From: Portibacter lacus
Lineage (GTDB): Bacteria; Bacteroidota; Bacteroidia; Chitinophagales; Saprospiraceae
Assembly: GCF_021533215.1 (NCBI RefSeq)
Contig: NZ_JAJNKA010000013.1
Coordinates: 152,963-216,962 of the forward strand
Reading direction: 5' to 3'
Length of the DNA stretch: 64,000 nucleotides
Below are positions 1 to 10,392 of the stretch, in pieces; position 1 is the stretch's first letter; each line of letters begins with the position of its first letter. The notes beneath the pieces were generated by a model. The model was given only the letters and a program-made list of their open reading frames with translations, searched no databases and was not told the DNA's origin. A program made the translations under genes and the position numbers.

Positions 1-393
1 ACCCAATGCTCGTCCATCATCAGGGGAATAAATTCGCGTGATTCCATAATCCTGTAATTCTTTAATTTCTTCAGGTAGGATTGTTCCACCACCGCCACCA
101 AATATTTTAATTTGTGAAGCTCCCTTATCTTGTAGCAGGTCGAAAGCATATTTGAAATATTCAATATGACCACCTTGGTAAGAAGTGAGCGCAATTCCTT
201 GGACGTCTTCTTGGATGGCTGCATCGACGATTTCGCCTACTGACCTGTTGTGACCTAAATGTATAACCTCCGCACCTGATTTTTGCAGGATTCTCCTCAT
301 GATATTGATGGCAACATCATGACCATCAAATAAAGATCCAGCTGTTAATATTCTGATCTTGTTTTTGGATTGATATGGTTTTACTGTCTTCAT
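1..393 (-). CDS. icmF: Fused isobutyryl-CoA mutase IcmF, N-terminal part only
   Basis: The first 131 residues are present; the gene runs off the left edge. They form a B12-binding domain: cobalt-ligand histidine H25 in DGHD, a TSYQGGH segment at 70-76 and a GGGGG loop at 99-103, ending in [12 protein letters not shown] mutase with the B12 domain at its N-terminus is typical of IcmF, in which it is followed by a MeaB-like GTPase chaperone and the substrate domain. IcmF interconverts isobutyryl-CoA and n-butyryl-CoA in the cytoplasm. The start codon overlaps the stop of the upstream E1 gene (ATGA), so it is probably co-translated in the branched-chain catabolic operon. The GTPase and mutase domains lie outside the window, so a stand-alone B12 subunit cannot be strictly excluded, though the N-terminal sequence fits IcmF well. 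Confidence 0.85.
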   Translation of the reverse strand, partial: MKTVKPYQSKNKIRILTAGSLFDGHDVAINIMRRILQKSGAEVIHLGHNRSVGEIVDAAIQEDVQGIALTSYQGGHIEYFKYAFDLLQDKGASQIKIFGGGGGTILPEEIKELQDYGITRIYSPDDGRALG

Positions 394-2795
394 ATGTTCT
401 CTTTCTCTCTTACCAGATTATAAATGGCTTTAAAAATTTCCTCTTCGTTAGGTTTAGAAGCATAATCACCGTCATTACCATAGGCTGGTCGGTGCGCTTT
501 AGCAGTCAATGTCGCTGGTGGTCTATCTAGATGATAGTAAGCTTTTTGCTTTTCGATCACCTCTTGCATCATAAAGGCAGTGGCTCCTCCAGGCAAATCT
601 TCGTCGATGAAAATTACGCGGTTCGTCTTCTTAATTGAAGCACCTATGACATGTTCTAAGTCAAACGGAAGTAAAGTCTGTACATCTATTAATTCAGGGC
701 TGATTCCGAATTCTTGCAACCGCAAACAAGCTCTTTCCACTAACCTTAAGGTGGATCCATAACTAACTACTGTTACTTCTTCACCTGGAATTAAGATTTC
801 TGGAACACCTAAAGAAATGCAATACTCACCTATGTTAGAAGGCATTTTTTCTTTCACTCGGTAGCCATTCAGACATTCTACGATGATTGCAGGATCTACT
901 GATTTTAGCAAAGTATTATACATGCCAGCCGCTTGAGTCATATTCCTTGGTACCAGAACATGAATTCCACGCATCGCACCTAGAAGCATCGCCATGGGAG
1001 ATCCAGAATGCCAGATTCCTTCCAGTCGATGACCTCTCGTTCTGATAATCGCAGGAGCGGATTGTTTTCCATTAGTACGATAGTGAAGTGTTGCTAGGTC
1101 ATCTGAAAGCGGTGAAAAAGCGTATGGTAAATAATCGAGGTATTGAATTTCAGCAATGGGTCTTAATCCACGCATGGCCATCCCGATTCCTTGTCCGACG
1201 ATGGTCCACTCTCTAATACCTGTATCAAAAATTCTGTCTTCGCCGTACTTTAACTGAAGGCCCGAAAAAGCTTGATTGACATCGCCAATTTTACCTACAT
1301 CTTCTCCAAATGCATAAACTCTTGGATCTTTTTTAAAGAGTTGGTCGAAGTAGGCATTTAAGATTTGGAAGCCTGGAACTTCTTCAGCATCTTCATCAAA
1401 TTCTACCTCGATAGGTGGCACTAAAAGAGCGCTTTTTGGTCCTTGATGTAGAAGATGCGTATTGAAATTTTCTTTTATGAAGCTGTGGTGATTATGAATC
1501 CATTCATCCAATGCTTCAGTCTTGATGTCCTTTGTAGAAAAGTTAAATTTGATACGTTCTGCAAAGGCGATCAACTCGGAATTATCAGCAAATACTTCTT
1601 TTTTTAATTTGGTTAATGCAAGCGGTAGGAAGTCATAATGATGATATACACTTGCCAAGTTTTCGATAATCGGGATGAGTTCAGCTTTCGCTTTAGCTAT
1701 AGGCTCAGTGTACATTTTCCAAGCTTTATTCTTACCCTTATTAACGGATTCTTTTGCGCTTTTCTCTATTTTGGTCAGTACATCTGGATCTACATTAAAA
1801 GTATCTAGAATCCATGATTTTAATTTAGATAGTCCATCGAATTCAGCTTCCCATTGTAGTCTTTCCTTAGATTTGTATCGTTGATGTGAGCCAGAAGTAG
1901 AGTGACCTTGTGGTTGAGTGCATTCCTTTATGTGAAAAATAGCAGGAATATTGGTTTCCCGAATTTTAGAAATTCCATTATCGAATAGCTTTACAAGATT
2001 GTTGTAATCCCAAGCTAATCCGGTATAAATATCAAGGCCTTTTTCATGTTCATTCGCTTGGAAACCTTTCAGCACTTTAGAGATGTCGCCCTTTGTGGTT
2101 TGGTAAGAAGTAGGTACAGAAATGCCATATCCATCGTCGAGGATGATAAAGGCAATTGGGATCTGCATGATTCCAGCGGCATTAACGGATTCAAAGAAAA
2201 CGCCTTCTGCCGTGGTGGCATCACCTACGATACAGAAAGTAACTTCATTTCCTCGTTTGCTAAAATTTGACTGGTTTCTTAAATAGTCATTCGACTGATA
2301 ACTTTTCGTTGCTAAAGCAAGACCCAATGCTCTAGGAACATTGCTTGCCAGTGAAGCCATAGGAGCAGTGACGTTATATTGCTCAGACTGATCTAGCCAA
2401 TTTCCTTCAGGATCTATCATTTGGGTTGCGAAGTGATTATTCATTTGGCGTCCGCCAGAATATTCATCATTTATAGCATCACCATAAAGCGCGGAGAAGT
2501 ATTTTCTAGGATTCAGTAAGTCTTTCGCGAGAATAGCAGTCTGGTCTCTGTAATATCCTGCCCAATAATCACCTTTCTCGAAGCTTTTCGCTGCTGCAAT
2601 GAGCGGCAATTCTTTTCCGGCTCCGCCAATTCCAAACTTAGCTTTTCCTGTGAGCACTTCTTTTCTCATGAGTAGACTCATTTCTCTACTCACACATGCT
2701 AGTTCGAAGTCCGCTAAGACTTCTTCAATGTCTAAATGGTTCGTGTCCTCATCGAAGGACTTCAATTTAGTTTTCATGTTTCTCTTTTTAATCAT
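390..2795 (-). CDS. 2-oxoacid dehydrogenase E1, fused alpha and beta subunits (branched-chain type)
   Basis: An 801-residue fusion. Residues about 25-420 are the E1 alpha, thiamine-diphosphate half, with a GDATTAEG motif at 191-198 followed by the conserved Asn and the DDGYGISVP segment. Residues about 475-801 are the E1 beta half, with [11 protein letters not shown], a [14 protein letters not shown] segment and the C-terminal transketolase domain. The fused layout is common in Bacteroidota. The enzyme would decarboxylate branched-chain 2-oxoacids and pass the acyl group to a lipoyl E2 encoded elsewhere. It lies between pccB and icmF in one operon, which favours a role in valine/isoleucine/leucine breakdown over pyruvate oxidation. 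The start at 2795 has no clear ribosome site. An in-frame ATG at 2777, preceded by AAAAGAG, is a good alternative (795 aa). A paralogue lies at 39114-41540. Confidence 0.9.
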   Translation of the reverse strand: MIKKRNMKTKLKSFDEDTNHLDIEEVLADFELACVSREMSLLMRKEVLTGKAKFGIGGAGKELPLIAAAKSFEKGDYWAGYYRDQTAILAKDLLNPRKYFSALYGDAINDEYSGGRQMNNHFATQMIDPEGNWLDQSEQYNVTAPMASLASNVPRALGLALATKSYQSNDYLRNQSNFSKRGNEVTFCIVGDATTAEGVFFESVNAAGIMQIPIAFIILDDGYGISVPTSYQTTKGDISKVLKGFQANEHEKGLDIYTGLAWDYNNLVKLFDNGISKIRETNIPAIFHIKECTQPQGHSTSGSHQRYKSKERLQWEAEFDGLSKLKSWILDTFNVDPDVLTKIEKSAKESVNKGKNKAWKMYTEPIAKAKAELIPIIENLASVYHHYDFLPLALTKLKKEVFADNSELIAFAERIKFNFSTKDIKTEALDEWIHNHHSFIKENFNTHLLHQGPKSALLVPPIEVEFDEDAEEVPGFQILNAYFDQLFKKDPRVYAFGEDVGKIGDVNQAFSGLQLKYGEDRIFDTGIREWTIVGQGIGMAMRGLRPIAEIQYLDYLPYAFSPLSDDLATLHYRTNGKQSAPAIIRTRGHRLEGIWHSGSPMAMLLGAMRGIHVLVPRNMTQAAGMYNTLLKSVDPAIIVECLNGYRVKEKMPSNIGEYCISLGVPEILIPGEEVTVVSYGSTLRLVERACLRLQEFGISPELIDVQTLLPFDLEHVIGASIKKTNRVIFIDEDLPGGATAFMMQEVIEKQKAYYHLDRPPATLTAKAHRPAYGNDGDYASKPNEEEIFKAIYNLVREKENI

Positions 2796-2866
2796 TGTTA
2801 AGAACTAAAGCTGCTATTTCAGATGGCTTAAATCGATAGCGAACTTATCATCATTCTAAAAGCACG

Positions 2867-4396
2867 CTAAAGCGGAATATTTCCGTGTTTGCGAGCAGGT
2901 CTAATAACAACTTTGTTTTGGATTGCACTAAACGCTTTTATCAATTTACGCCGAGTGGCTTTCGGCTCAATTATTTCGTCTATAAATCCTCTATCTGCTG
3001 CTGAATATGGATTCGCAAATAATGCGGCATATTCATCTTCTTTTTCTTTAAGTTTGGCTGTTTTGTCTTTTGCTTCAGAGATTTCTTTCTTGAAAATAAT
3101 CTCACTTGCTCCTTTTGCACCCATAACCGCAATTTCCGCTTGTGGCCAAGCAAAATTAAAATCAGCTCCTATGTGTTTTGAGTTCATCACATCATATGCA
3201 CCTCCATATGCTTTTCTAGTGATGACGGAAATTCTTGGTACTGTCGCTTCACTAAAAGCATATAGTAATTTGGCTCCGTTCAAGATTATTCCTTGCCATT
3301 CCTGATCTGTTCCTGGTAGAAAGCCTGGAACGTCAACAAGGACTAACATTGGCACATTAAAACAATCGCATGTTCTTACAAATCTTGCGGCCTTTTTAGA
3401 ACTCTCTACATCTAGAACACCTGCGAGGCTAAAAGGTTGATTAGCAATGATTCCGATGCTTTTTCCACCTAATCTCGCATAGCCGACAATAATGTTATCT
3501 GCGTAGTTTTCATGGATTTCGAAAAAGCTGTCTAGGTCTACAATTCCTGCGATAACATCCTTCATGTCGTATGGCTTATTCGACGTATCTGGTAGAATGG
3601 TCTCTAATTCTTCTCGAATTTCATTTCCGAATTCGAACGGAAGATCTATAGTTTTTTCTTCGCAATTCTGAGGTAGATAGGAGAGAAGTCTCTTAATTTT
3701 TAAGATGCAATCTAGATCGTTCTGAGCGGTAAGGTGTGTGACACCAGATTTGGTAGAATGAGCACTTGCACCACCCAGGTCTTCGGCAGTAACCTCTTCA
3801 TTGGTGACTGTTTTGACAACGTTCGGGCCGGTGACAAACATGTAAGAACTGCCCTCTACCATAATGGTGTAATCTGTCATAGCTGGTGAATACACGGCGC
3901 CTCCAGCACATGGTCCCATGATGGCTGAAATCTGAGGAACGACACCAGATGCTTGAACATTTCTGTAGAAAATATCGGCGTAACCACCTAGAGAACGAAC
4001 GCCCTCTTGGATTCTCGCACCTCCTGAATCATTTAATCCGATAATCGGCGCGCCAGCTTTTATGGCGAGATCCATGACTTTACATATTTTTTCTGCGTGT
4101 GTTTCGGATAAGGAGCCTCCGAAAACGGTGAAGTCTTGAGCAAAAATGTAGACTAGTCTCTGGGCAATTGTTCCATAGCCGGTCACCACACCATCGCCAT
4201 AGAATTTTTGATCTTCCATGCCGAAATCTTTGGTTCGATGCGTGACCAATCCACCGATTTCTTCGAATGAATCGTCATCAAGTAAGAGCTGAACGCGCTC
4301 TCTTGCGGTTAATTTTCCCTTCGCATGTTGTTTGTCAATTCTTTTTTGACCTCCACCAAGATGGGATAACGCTATTTTATCTTTTAATTCTTTCAT
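2867..4396 (-). CDS. pccB: Propionyl-CoA carboxylase beta subunit (carboxyltransferase)
   Basis: A 509-residue biotin-dependent carboxyltransferase of the usual family length, with N- and C-terminal crotonase-like halves. Visible signatures include [17 protein letters not shown] and the oxyanion-hole loop [12 protein letters not shown] in the first half, and [13 protein letters not shown] with [14 protein letters not shown] in the second. It transfers carboxyl from biotin carrier protein to propionyl-CoA, giving methylmalonyl-CoA. The biotin carboxylase and carrier genes are in the same operon (7513-8982 and 9791-10255), and the mutase that consumes the product lies immediately upstream. Acetyl-CoA or methylcrotonyl-CoA could be alternative substrates; the mutase neighbours make propionyl-CoA the best guess. 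Confidence 0.92.
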   Translation of the reverse strand: MKELKDKIALSHLGGGQKRIDKQHAKGKLTARERVQLLLDDDSFEEIGGLVTHRTKDFGMEDQKFYGDGVVTGYGTIAQRLVYIFAQDFTVFGGSLSETHAEKICKVMDLAIKAGAPIIGLNDSGGARIQEGVRSLGGYADIFYRNVQASGVVPQISAIMGPCAGGAVYSPAMTDYTIMVEGSSYMFVTGPNVVKTVTNEEVTAEDLGGASAHSTKSGVTHLTAQNDLDCILKIKRLLSYLPQNCEEKTIDLPFEFGNEIREELETILPDTSNKPYDMKDVIAGIVDLDSFFEIHENYADNIIVGYARLGGKSIGIIANQPFSLAGVLDVESSKKAARFVRTCDCFNVPMLVLVDVPGFLPGTDQEWQGIILNGAKLLYAFSEATVPRISVITRKAYGGAYDVMNSKHIGADFNFAWPQAEIAVMGAKGASEIIFKKEISEAKDKTAKLKEKEDEYAALFANPYSAADRGFIDEIIEPKATRRKLIKAFSAIQNKVVIRPARKHGNIPL

Positions 4397-4473
4397 TTTA
4401 CTTCTTTTTTTCTCGGAATAAATTCCTAGCTCCAGTTCAAAGTTCTACAACCAATTAAGTCTCTCAAATGGAC

Positions 4474-4491
4474 CTCGTACTTTAGTGCGAG
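4474..4491. repeat. Small hairpin CTCGTAC-TTTA-GTGCGAG at the mutase stop codon
   Basis: A 7-bp stem (one G.U pair on the plus-strand RNA) with a 4-nt loop spans the stop codon of the mutase gene in the 85-bp gap before pccB. There is no T-run after it on the minus strand, so it is not a standard terminator. The sequence resembles the GACCTCGTA...GTGTGAGG hairpins inside the tandem repeats at 33145 and 33321, so it may be one member of a dispersed short palindrome family. Confidence 0.4.
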
Positions 4492-6602
4492 ACACCCTTA
4501 ATCAAAATCTCTAAAATTTGTATTGCTGCTTTCGAAATAACCGTTCCAGGTCCGAAAACACCCAACACACCTTTATCAAACAAAAACTGGTAGTCATTTG
4601 GTGGAATTACTCCACCTACAATCGTGTAAATATCTGGTCGTCCTATTTTTTCTAACTCATCAATAACCTCGGGAACCAACGTTTTGTGTCCCGCTGCAAG
4701 TGACGAAATACCTAAAATATGGACATCATTTTCAGCAGCCTGTTTCACAGCCTCTTTCGGCGTCTGGAACAAAGGTCCGATATCTACATCAAACCCAATA
4801 TCCGCAAAGCTTGTAGCAATTATTTTAGCGCCACGATCATGCCCATCTTGACCTAATTTAGCAATCATAATTCTCGGTCTTCGACCTTCTAATTCAGCAA
4901 ATTCATCTGCTAATTTCTGAGCCTTTTGGAATGATTCGTCCATCTTTATACTATTAGAATAAACTCCTGAAATAATTCTGGTGTTGGCTTTGTAACGTCC
5001 GAAAACTTCCTCTAAAGCATCCGAAATTTCTCCAAGTGTCGCTCGGGCTCTAGCTGCCTCTACTGCAATAGCCAGTAAATTGCCCTGTTGATCTCGCGCA
5101 CATTGAGTAAGTGCTTTAAGTTGTTTTTCTACCTCTTTTTCATCTCTTTCGGATTTGATTTTGAGGATGCTAGCAATTTGAGATTCACGCACCGCTTTAT
5201 TATCAACTTCTAAAAAATTAAGATCTTCTTCTGAGTCATTTACAAATAAATTGACACCGATAATATGCTCTTGGCCACTATCTATTCTTGCTTGTTTACG
5301 AGCAGAAGCTTCTTCGATTCTTAGCTTAGGAATTCCTTTTTCTATCGCTTTTGTCATCCCACCTAACGCTTCTATTTCAGAAAGATGTTGTTTCGCTTTC
5401 TCGATGAGATCTGCAGTTAGATTTTCTACATAGAACGAACCTCCGTATGGATCGATATAGTCTGTTATGCCTGTTTCTGTTTGTAATATTTTTTGAGTTT
5501 CCCGAGCAATTTTAGCGGAATATTCAGAAGGTAGAGCAATCGCTTCGTCTAATGCATTCGTATGCAGTGACTGGGTACCACCCATCACTGCGGATAAAGC
5601 TTCTACCGTTGTTCTGCCGATATTGTTATATGGATCTTGAGCAGTTAAACTCCATCCTGAAGTCTGGCAATGAGTTCTTAGCATCTGAGACTTAGGATTC
5701 GTGGGTATAAATTTTCCAACAATTTCTGACCATAAAACTCTAGCAGCTCTCATCTTCGCTACTTCCATAAAATGTTTCATTCCGATTCCCCAGAAAAAAG
5801 AAAGTCTAGGTGCAAAATCATCAATAGAAAGTCCCGCGTCTATTCCAGTCTTAATATATTCTAGACCATCTGCTAGCGTATAGGCTAATTCAATATCTGC
5901 AGGTGCTCCAGCTTCATGCATATGATATCCGCTGATGCTTATGGAATTATACTTAGGCATGTGCTGCGCTGTATATTTGAAAATATCCCCAACAATTCTC
6001 ATCGATTCTGCAGGAGGATAGATATAAGTATTTCGAACCATGAATTCCTTAAGAATATCATTTTGGATTGTTCCTTTTAATGATTCTTTAGCAACGCCTT
6101 GTTCTTCAGCAGCAACAATGTAGAAGGCCATAATAGGAATTACTGCACCGTTCATAGTCATCGAAACAGACATTTTATCTAACGGAATTTGGTCAAACAA
6201 CCGCTTCATATCTTCTACCGTGTCGATAGCAACTCCCGCCATGCCCACATCACCACTCACTCTTTCGTGATCAGAATCATAACCTCTGTGTGTCGCTAAA
6301 TCAAATGCGACGGAGAGTCCTTTTTGTCCTTGTGCTAGGTTTTCGCGATAGAATTTATTAGAGGCTTCCGCCGTAGAAAATCCGGCATACTGCCTAATGG
6401 TCCAAGGTCGACCTTGATACATTGTTGCGTATGGACCTTGCAAGTAAGGCGGCTTGCCCGGCGCTAAGTTTTCAAGTTCTGAAGGCCTAGCGTCGTAATT
6501 ATTTTTAATTAGAATACCTTCAGCACTATCCCAAGTTCGGTCCGATGGGCTATTTTGCTCTTTGAAAGCGGAAAATGATATGGGATTAAACTTGCGTTTC
6601 AT
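4482..6602 (-). CDS. scpA: Methylmalonyl-CoA mutase, catalytic large subunit
   Basis: A 706-residue cobalamin enzyme converting (R)-methylmalonyl-CoA to succinyl-CoA in the cytoplasm. The N-terminal TIM-barrel has the substrate-binding segment [20 protein letters not shown] and the [13 protein letters not shown] region. The C-terminal B12 domain has DGHDRG with cobalt-ligand H588, followed by the [10 protein letters not shown] and [10 protein letters not shown] segments. The length fits a large (MutB) subunit. A strongly shortened small-subunit-like protein is encoded at 8979-9794. The start codon overlaps the preceding dehydrogenase stop by one base (TAATG), a common arrangement for translational coupling. 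Confidence 0.95.
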   Translation of the reverse strand: MKRKFNPISFSAFKEQNSPSDRTWDSAEGILIKNNYDARPSELENLAPGKPPYLQGPYATMYQGRPWTIRQYAGFSTAEASNKFYRENLAQGQKGLSVAFDLATHRGYDSDHERVSGDVGMAGVAIDTVEDMKRLFDQIPLDKMSVSMTMNGAVIPIMAFYIVAAEEQGVAKESLKGTIQNDILKEFMVRNTYIYPPAESMRIVGDIFKYTAQHMPKYNSISISGYHMHEAGAPADIELAYTLADGLEYIKTGIDAGLSIDDFAPRLSFFWGIGMKHFMEVAKMRAARVLWSEIVGKFIPTNPKSQMLRTHCQTSGWSLTAQDPYNNIGRTTVEALSAVMGGTQSLHTNALDEAIALPSEYSAKIARETQKILQTETGITDYIDPYGGSFYVENLTADLIEKAKQHLSEIEALGGMTKAIEKGIPKLRIEEASARKQARIDSGQEHIIGVNLFVNDSEEDLNFLEVDNKAVRESQIASILKIKSERDEKEVEKQLKALTQCARDQQGNLLAIAVEAARARATLGEISDALEEVFGRYKANTRIISGVYSNSIKMDESFQKAQKLADEFAELEGRRPRIMIAKLGQDGHDRGAKIIATSFADIGFDVDIGPLFQTPKEAVKQAAENDVHILGISSLAAGHKTLVPEVIDELEKIGRPDIYTIVGGVIPPNDYQFLFDKGVLGVFGPGTVISKAAIQILEILIKGVSH

Positions 6603-7504
6603 TACTTTAATTTGAAATTATCTGCAACTATTAAATCTTTACCACCTCCAGTATAATTGTAAAATCCTTCGCCAGATTTTCTTCCCAGTTTACCTGCAGT
6701 AACCATATTCACCAGTAAAGGACAAGGTGCATATTTCGGGTTTCCAAAACCATCTTGCAACACCCTCAGAATAGCCAAACAAACATCAAGTCCTATGAAA
6801 TCCGCAAGCTGAAGTGGTCCCATTGGATGCGCCATTCCTAATTTCATAACCGTATCTATTTCTTCCACTCCAGCCACGCCTTCATATAAAGAAAGGATCG
6901 CTTCATTGATCATGGGCATTAGGATTCGGTTAGCGATAAAGCCTGGATAGTCATTCACTTTTACTGGTGATTTTCCTAATTTGGATGAAAGACTCATGAC
7001 CGTATCTAACGTTTCAGATGACGTAGCATAACCACTAATTACTTCTACTAGTTTCATGATCGGAACTGGATTCATGAAATGCATGCCGATTACTTTTTCA
7101 GATCTAGAAGTAACACTAGCAATCTTAGTGATCGAAATAGAAGAGGTATTCGTTGCTAAGATGCAATCTGAAGGTGCATGTTCATCGATAGATTTGAATA
7201 TTTTTAGTTTTAGGTCAATGTTTTCAGTAGCTGCTTCGACAACAAGCTCAGCTTGACTAACGCCTGATGCAAGATCTGATGAAGTCGTTATATTTTCTAA
7301 TGTCGCCTTCTTTTGATCTTCACTAATTTTTTCCTTTTGTACCATTCGATCTAGATTCTTAGCAATGGTTTTCATAGCTTTATCTAGTGCCTCCTCAGAG
7401 ATATCGATTAAGGTAACCTGATATCCATTCATCGCGAAAACATGAGCTATTCCGTTGCCCATTGTTCCTGCTCCAATCACGCTTATATTTTTCATCCTAT
7501 TCAT
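6602..7504 (-). CDS. 3-hydroxybutyryl-CoA dehydrogenase
   Basis: A 300-residue NAD-dependent 3-hydroxyacyl-CoA dehydrogenase. The N-terminal Rossmann fold has [16 protein letters not shown], the catalytic-histidine segment is [15 protein letters not shown], and the C-terminal helical domain includes [17 protein letters not shown] and [11 protein letters not shown]. The length is typical of the stand-alone bacterial enzyme. It oxidises 3-hydroxybutyryl-CoA to acetoacetyl-CoA. In this operon it could act on butyryl-CoA derived from isobutyryl-CoA by IcmF, or on 3-hydroxyisobutyryl/3-hydroxyacyl intermediates. The gene lies 8 bp after the biotin carboxylase gene and overlaps the mutase start. 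An ATG three codons downstream (7495) is an alternative start. Confidence 0.92.
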   Translation of the reverse strand: MNRMKNISVIGAGTMGNGIAHVFAMNGYQVTLIDISEEALDKAMKTIAKNLDRMVQKEKISEDQKKATLENITTSSDLASGVSQAELVVEAATENIDLKLKIFKSIDEHAPSDCILATNTSSISITKIASVTSRSEKVIGMHFMNPVPIMKLVEVISGYATSSETLDTVMSLSSKLGKSPVKVNDYPGFIANRILMPMINEAILSLYEGVAGVEEIDTVMKLGMAHPMGPLQLADFIGLDVCLAILRVLQDGFGNPKYAPCPLLVNMVTAGKLGRKSGEGFYNYTGGGKDLIVADNFKLK

Positions 7505-7512
7505 TTTTATAA

Positions 7513-8982
7513 TCAGTGCTTATTCCTTTTAGACCATGCTTTTCCACATGATTCTATGGGTTTTAATTTGGATTTTTGATCTAAGTAATACTTAAGAGCT
7601 ATCATTGCTGCTGCGTTTTCTTCTTCGGGATTACTCATTTTCTCCGTAGAAAAGTATTTTTGAACGAAGTGTGTGTCAAACTTTCCAGATTGAAATGCTT
7701 CATGATTAGCAACGAAATGACCAAATTCAAGTGTCGTCGCAATCCCTTCGATTTCATAAGCTTCGATGGCTTCTGACAATAAAGTTATAGCCTCGGTTCT
7801 CGTTTCTGCATAAGCAACTAGTTTTGCAATCATCGGGTCATAATAGATCGGTATTTCGTCTCCTTCTTCGTAAGCATCGTCTACTCTAATGCCTTCGCCA
7901 ACTGGAATTTTATAAGTTTCCAATGTTCCAATGTCAGGGAGGAAATCTTTCGTAGGATCTTCAGCATAAACTCGTAGTTCTACCGCATGCCCTTTTAATT
8001 GAACTTGGTCTTGGGTGTAAGCAAGCACTTCATTTCGCGCTACTTTTATTTGCTGCTCCACAAGGTCTATGCCCGTGATCATCTCCGTAACAGGATGTTC
8101 CACTTGCAATCGGGTGTTCATTTCTAGGAAATAGTAATTAGATTGTTCGTCCAATAAGAATTCTACAGTTCCTGCACCGGAATAATTACATGATTTGGCA
8201 ACTTTTATGGCGGCCTCGCCCATTTCTTTCCGCAGCTCTGGCGATAATACCGCCGATGGTGCTTCTTCTACTACTTTTTGATGACGTCGCTGTATACTAC
8301 ATTCTCTTTCGAACAAGTGAATGACATTACCATGGTTGTCAGCAAGGACTTGGATTTCAATATGTTTCGGTGATGCAATATATTTTTCTATAAAAACTGC
8401 GCCATCGCCGAAAGCAGACTTCGCTTCACTAACCGCTCTATCCATCTGACTTTCAAAATCTTTGCTTGATTCCACAATTCTCATCCCTTTTCCACCTCCA
8501 CCTGCAGAAGCTTTGATTAAGATTGGGAATCCAATTCCAACAGCTATATTTTTTGCTTCTTCTATATTCGTGATGGCTTGATCGGTACCCGGAACCATTG
8601 GAATGTCGTATGCTTTTACAGCAGCCTTGGCTTCTAATTTGCTACCCATAATATTGATGGCATGTTCAGAAGGACCGATAAAAATCATTCCAGCCGCTTT
8701 CACTGCTTTAGCAAAAGCTGCGTTTTCACTTAGGAACCCATATCCTGGATGAATGCCATCGACATTCAGCTCTTTAGCTACCTTGATGATATTATCACCA
8801 TCCAAGTACGATTGATTCGAAGGAGCTGGGCCAATTAATACTGCCTCATCTGCAAATCTAGTATGTCTAGCTTCAACATCCGCTTCAGAATAAACCGCTA
8901 CAGTCTTGATTCCAAGTTTCCTTGCAGTACGCATTATTCTCAAGGCAATTTCACCTCTATTTGCAATTAGTATTTTCTTCAT
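7513..8982 (-). CDS. accC: Biotin carboxylase subunit of acyl-CoA (propionyl-CoA) carboxylase
   Basis: A 489-residue biotin carboxylase. The N-terminal domain starts ILIANRGEIALRIMRTARKLG, the ATP-grasp glycine loop is GGGGKGMRIV, and EMNTRLQVEHPVTEMITGID carries the catalytic residues. It carboxylates the carrier biotin using ATP and bicarbonate. It lacks a fused biotinyl domain; the carrier is a separate protein at 9791-10255. The C-terminal ~40 residues past the BC domain are not obviously conserved. The start overlaps the upstream small-subunit-like gene by 4 bp (ATGA). Operon context assigns it to propionyl-CoA carboxylase rather than housekeeping acetyl-CoA carboxylase, although it could serve both. 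Confidence 0.92.
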   Translation of the reverse strand: MKKILIANRGEIALRIMRTARKLGIKTVAVYSEADVEARHTRFADEAVLIGPAPSNQSYLDGDNIIKVAKELNVDGIHPGYGFLSENAAFAKAVKAAGMIFIGPSEHAINIMGSKLEAKAAVKAYDIPMVPGTDQAITNIEEAKNIAVGIGFPILIKASAGGGGKGMRIVESSKDFESQMDRAVSEAKSAFGDGAVFIEKYIASPKHIEIQVLADNHGNVIHLFERECSIQRRHQKVVEEAPSAVLSPELRKEMGEAAIKVAKSCNYSGAGTVEFLLDEQSNYYFLEMNTRLQVEHPVTEMITGIDLVEQQIKVARNEVLAYTQDQVQLKGHAVELRVYAEDPTKDFLPDIGTLETYKIPVGEGIRVDDAYEEGDEIPIYYDPMIAKLVAYAETRTEAITLLSEAIEAYEIEGIATTLEFGHFVANHEAFQSGKFDTHFVQKYFSTEKMSNPEEENAAAMIALKYYLDQKSKLKPIESCGKAWSKRNKH

Positions 8983-9794
8983 TTTAAAAATTTATTCCAG
9001 GCTTCTTCTGCCAATTCATTCGTTCTTTTTTCTATGGTGTAACTTCCTTTTAGTGGATCTTTCACCAAATCTATATTGCCTTCTTCTGCTAATAGATGGT
9101 GCAGGTTTCTAGTGATTCTAGCACTAAAAGCCTTACTTTTTTGATCACTTTTTGGTTCCTCAATTAAAATGGCGTCAGCAGAAGCAACTGCTGCGGAAGT
9201 AAGTTGTAAACTTGCTTTGATAAAGTTTTCTTCTATTGATTTTTCTTCCTTATAATCTCCGGAAGTTGCTAAAATATGTAGTGGTCTATATTCAACTTGG
9301 AAGGATTCTAACATCAGTGACCAAAGCGCTTTTATTGCTCTTATTTTACAAATACTCGAAATGTAATCATCATCTATTTTATATTTTACACAGAGGTGAT
9401 GGTCAATGTTGTCTCTACTTTCAAAATGCTGTCTCCATGTGTTCAAACAATTCACAGCTTCGGCTATAAAATCGGAATTTTGAAATGTAAATGAAAAGTA
9501 GCTCAGGTTTGAAGAAGTGTTCTCGGAAATAATTTCAATTGGCAGTGTAGCATTTATGTCCAATTTTAGCACTTTTCTGATGCTGTTAAGATTTCCACTG
9601 AGATAGAGATGAATAAGTTTGGTGTCAATTCCATGAAACAGTGATTCGATTGCAACAGCATCTAGTTCTGTTTTGAAATCTAGACTTAATGCAGATGCTC
9701 CATTGACCAATGCATCTAACATTTCAACTTGGCTAGGATTTACAAAGTGTTGCACAATCAACCATTGATTTTCACCTTTTAACAATCCGCTCAT
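8979..9794 (-). CDS. Shortened methylmalonyl-CoA mutase small-subunit-like protein
   Basis: A 271-residue protein resembling parts of the non-catalytic small subunit MutA. An N-terminal stretch (WLIVQHFVNPSQVEMLDALV, then GASALSLDF) matches the start of the MutA barrel. A C-terminal stretch (ARITRNLHHLLAEEGNIDLV, KDPLKGSYTIEKRTNELAEE) matches the conserved end of the mutase barrel domain. The usual small subunit is about 450-640 residues; here the N-terminal arm, part of the barrel and the whole B12 domain are missing. The frame is intact and overlaps both neighbours by 4 bp, so this is a translated gene and not random decay. It probably partners the large subunit at 4482-6602; this is inference. 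Confidence 0.75.
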   Translation of the reverse strand: MSGLLKGENQWLIVQHFVNPSQVEMLDALVNGASALSLDFKTELDAVAIESLFHGIDTKLIHLYLSGNLNSIRKVLKLDINATLPIEIISENTSSNLSYFSFTFQNSDFIAEAVNCLNTWRQHFESRDNIDHHLCVKYKIDDDYISSICKIRAIKALWSLMLESFQVEYRPLHILATSGDYKEEKSIEENFIKASLQLTSAAVASADAILIEEPKSDQKSKAFSARITRNLHHLLAEEGNIDLVKDPLKGSYTIEKRTNELAEEAWNKFLK

Positions 9795-10255
9795 GCTTCT
9801 GAATCAATTTCGATCATCAATTGAGCTTTTTCAACTTTATCTCCTTTCTTGATTTTGATGGATTTCACTACACCTTTTCCATTAGCTTTAATAATGTTTT
9901 CCATCTTCATCGCTTCGAGGATGACTAAAGGTTGATCTTCATCTACGACATCACCTTCCTTAATGAAGATGTCGATAACGAGACCAGGCATTGGGGAGTT
10001 AATATTGCCAGCATTCGGTTTGTTGATTATGTTTAACCCCATGTTGGAAATCAGAACATCTAATTCGGTCTGGATAGAAATATGATGAGTTTTTCCGTTG
10101 ATCCTAACTTTAATTTCTTTGGGATCTGAAGAAGTTATGATTTCTGCTTCGTAATTCTTGTTGTCCACTCGATAATTGACGAGTTTTTCAGAAGCAAAAT
10201 GGAAGTTTCCTTCTAGTGTTCTATCTTCATTAATATAGATGATTTCTCCAGCCAT
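9791..10255 (-). CDS. Biotin carboxyl carrier protein of the acyl-CoA carboxylase
   Basis: A 154-residue acetyl/propionyl-CoA carboxylase carrier. The C-terminal ~70 residues are a biotinyl-lipoyl domain beginning INSPMPGLV, with the biotin-acceptor lysine K117 in EAMKMEN. The N-terminal half is a small beta-rich region with RINGKTHHI, typical of carriers that pair with separate biotin carboxylase and carboxyltransferase proteins. It is the first gene of the operon and its stop overlaps the next gene (ATGA). The start codon abuts a near-palindrome (10256-10275) that is a candidate operator for the divergent TetR regulator. Confidence 0.92.
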   Translation of the reverse strand: MAGEIIYINEDRTLEGNFHFASEKLVNYRVDNKNYEAEIITSSDPKEIKVRINGKTHHISIQTELDVLISNMGLNIINKPNAGNINSPMPGLVIDIFIKEGDVVDEDQPLVILEAMKMENIIKANGKGVVKSIKIKKGDKVEKAQLMIEIDSEA

Positions 10256-10275
10256 TTAACTAAGTTCTTAATTAA
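10256..10275. promoter_or_regulatory. Candidate TetR operator 1 (near-palindrome)
   Basis: A 20-bp imperfect palindrome with arms TTAAcTAAG and CTTAaTTAA lies directly against the carrier-protein start codon. Its right part, TAAGTTCTTAATTAA, recurs in inverted orientation with one mismatch at 10361-10375, inside a second palindrome beside the TetR start. Confidence 0.5.
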
Positions 10276-10360
10276 TTATAGAATACAGCAAATATAGTAA
10301 ATATTGAATTCGATTAATAAGTTTAAAAGATTAAATATATATTTACAATTCATTCGTTAT

Positions 10361-10384
10361 TTAATTGAGAACTTATTCAATTAA
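10361..10384. promoter_or_regulatory. Candidate TetR operator 2 (perfect-arm palindrome)
   Basis: TTAATTGA-N8-TCAATTAA has perfect 8-bp arms and ends 8 bp before the tetR start codon. It shares a 15-bp core (14 of 15 identical, inverted) with the palindrome at 10256-10275. The size and position suit a TetR dimer site that could control both divergent transcripts. Confidence 0.55.
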
Positions 10385-10392
10385 AAGTTATT

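Noticed and set aside
2889..3305. 138-codon plus-strand frame inside pccB
   Set aside because: It is antisense to a well-conserved carboxyltransferase, with no independent coding signal.
4474..4491. Terminator of the mutase gene
   Set aside because: No T-run follows on the minus strand, the hairpin overlaps the stop codon, and the operon appears to continue into pccB.
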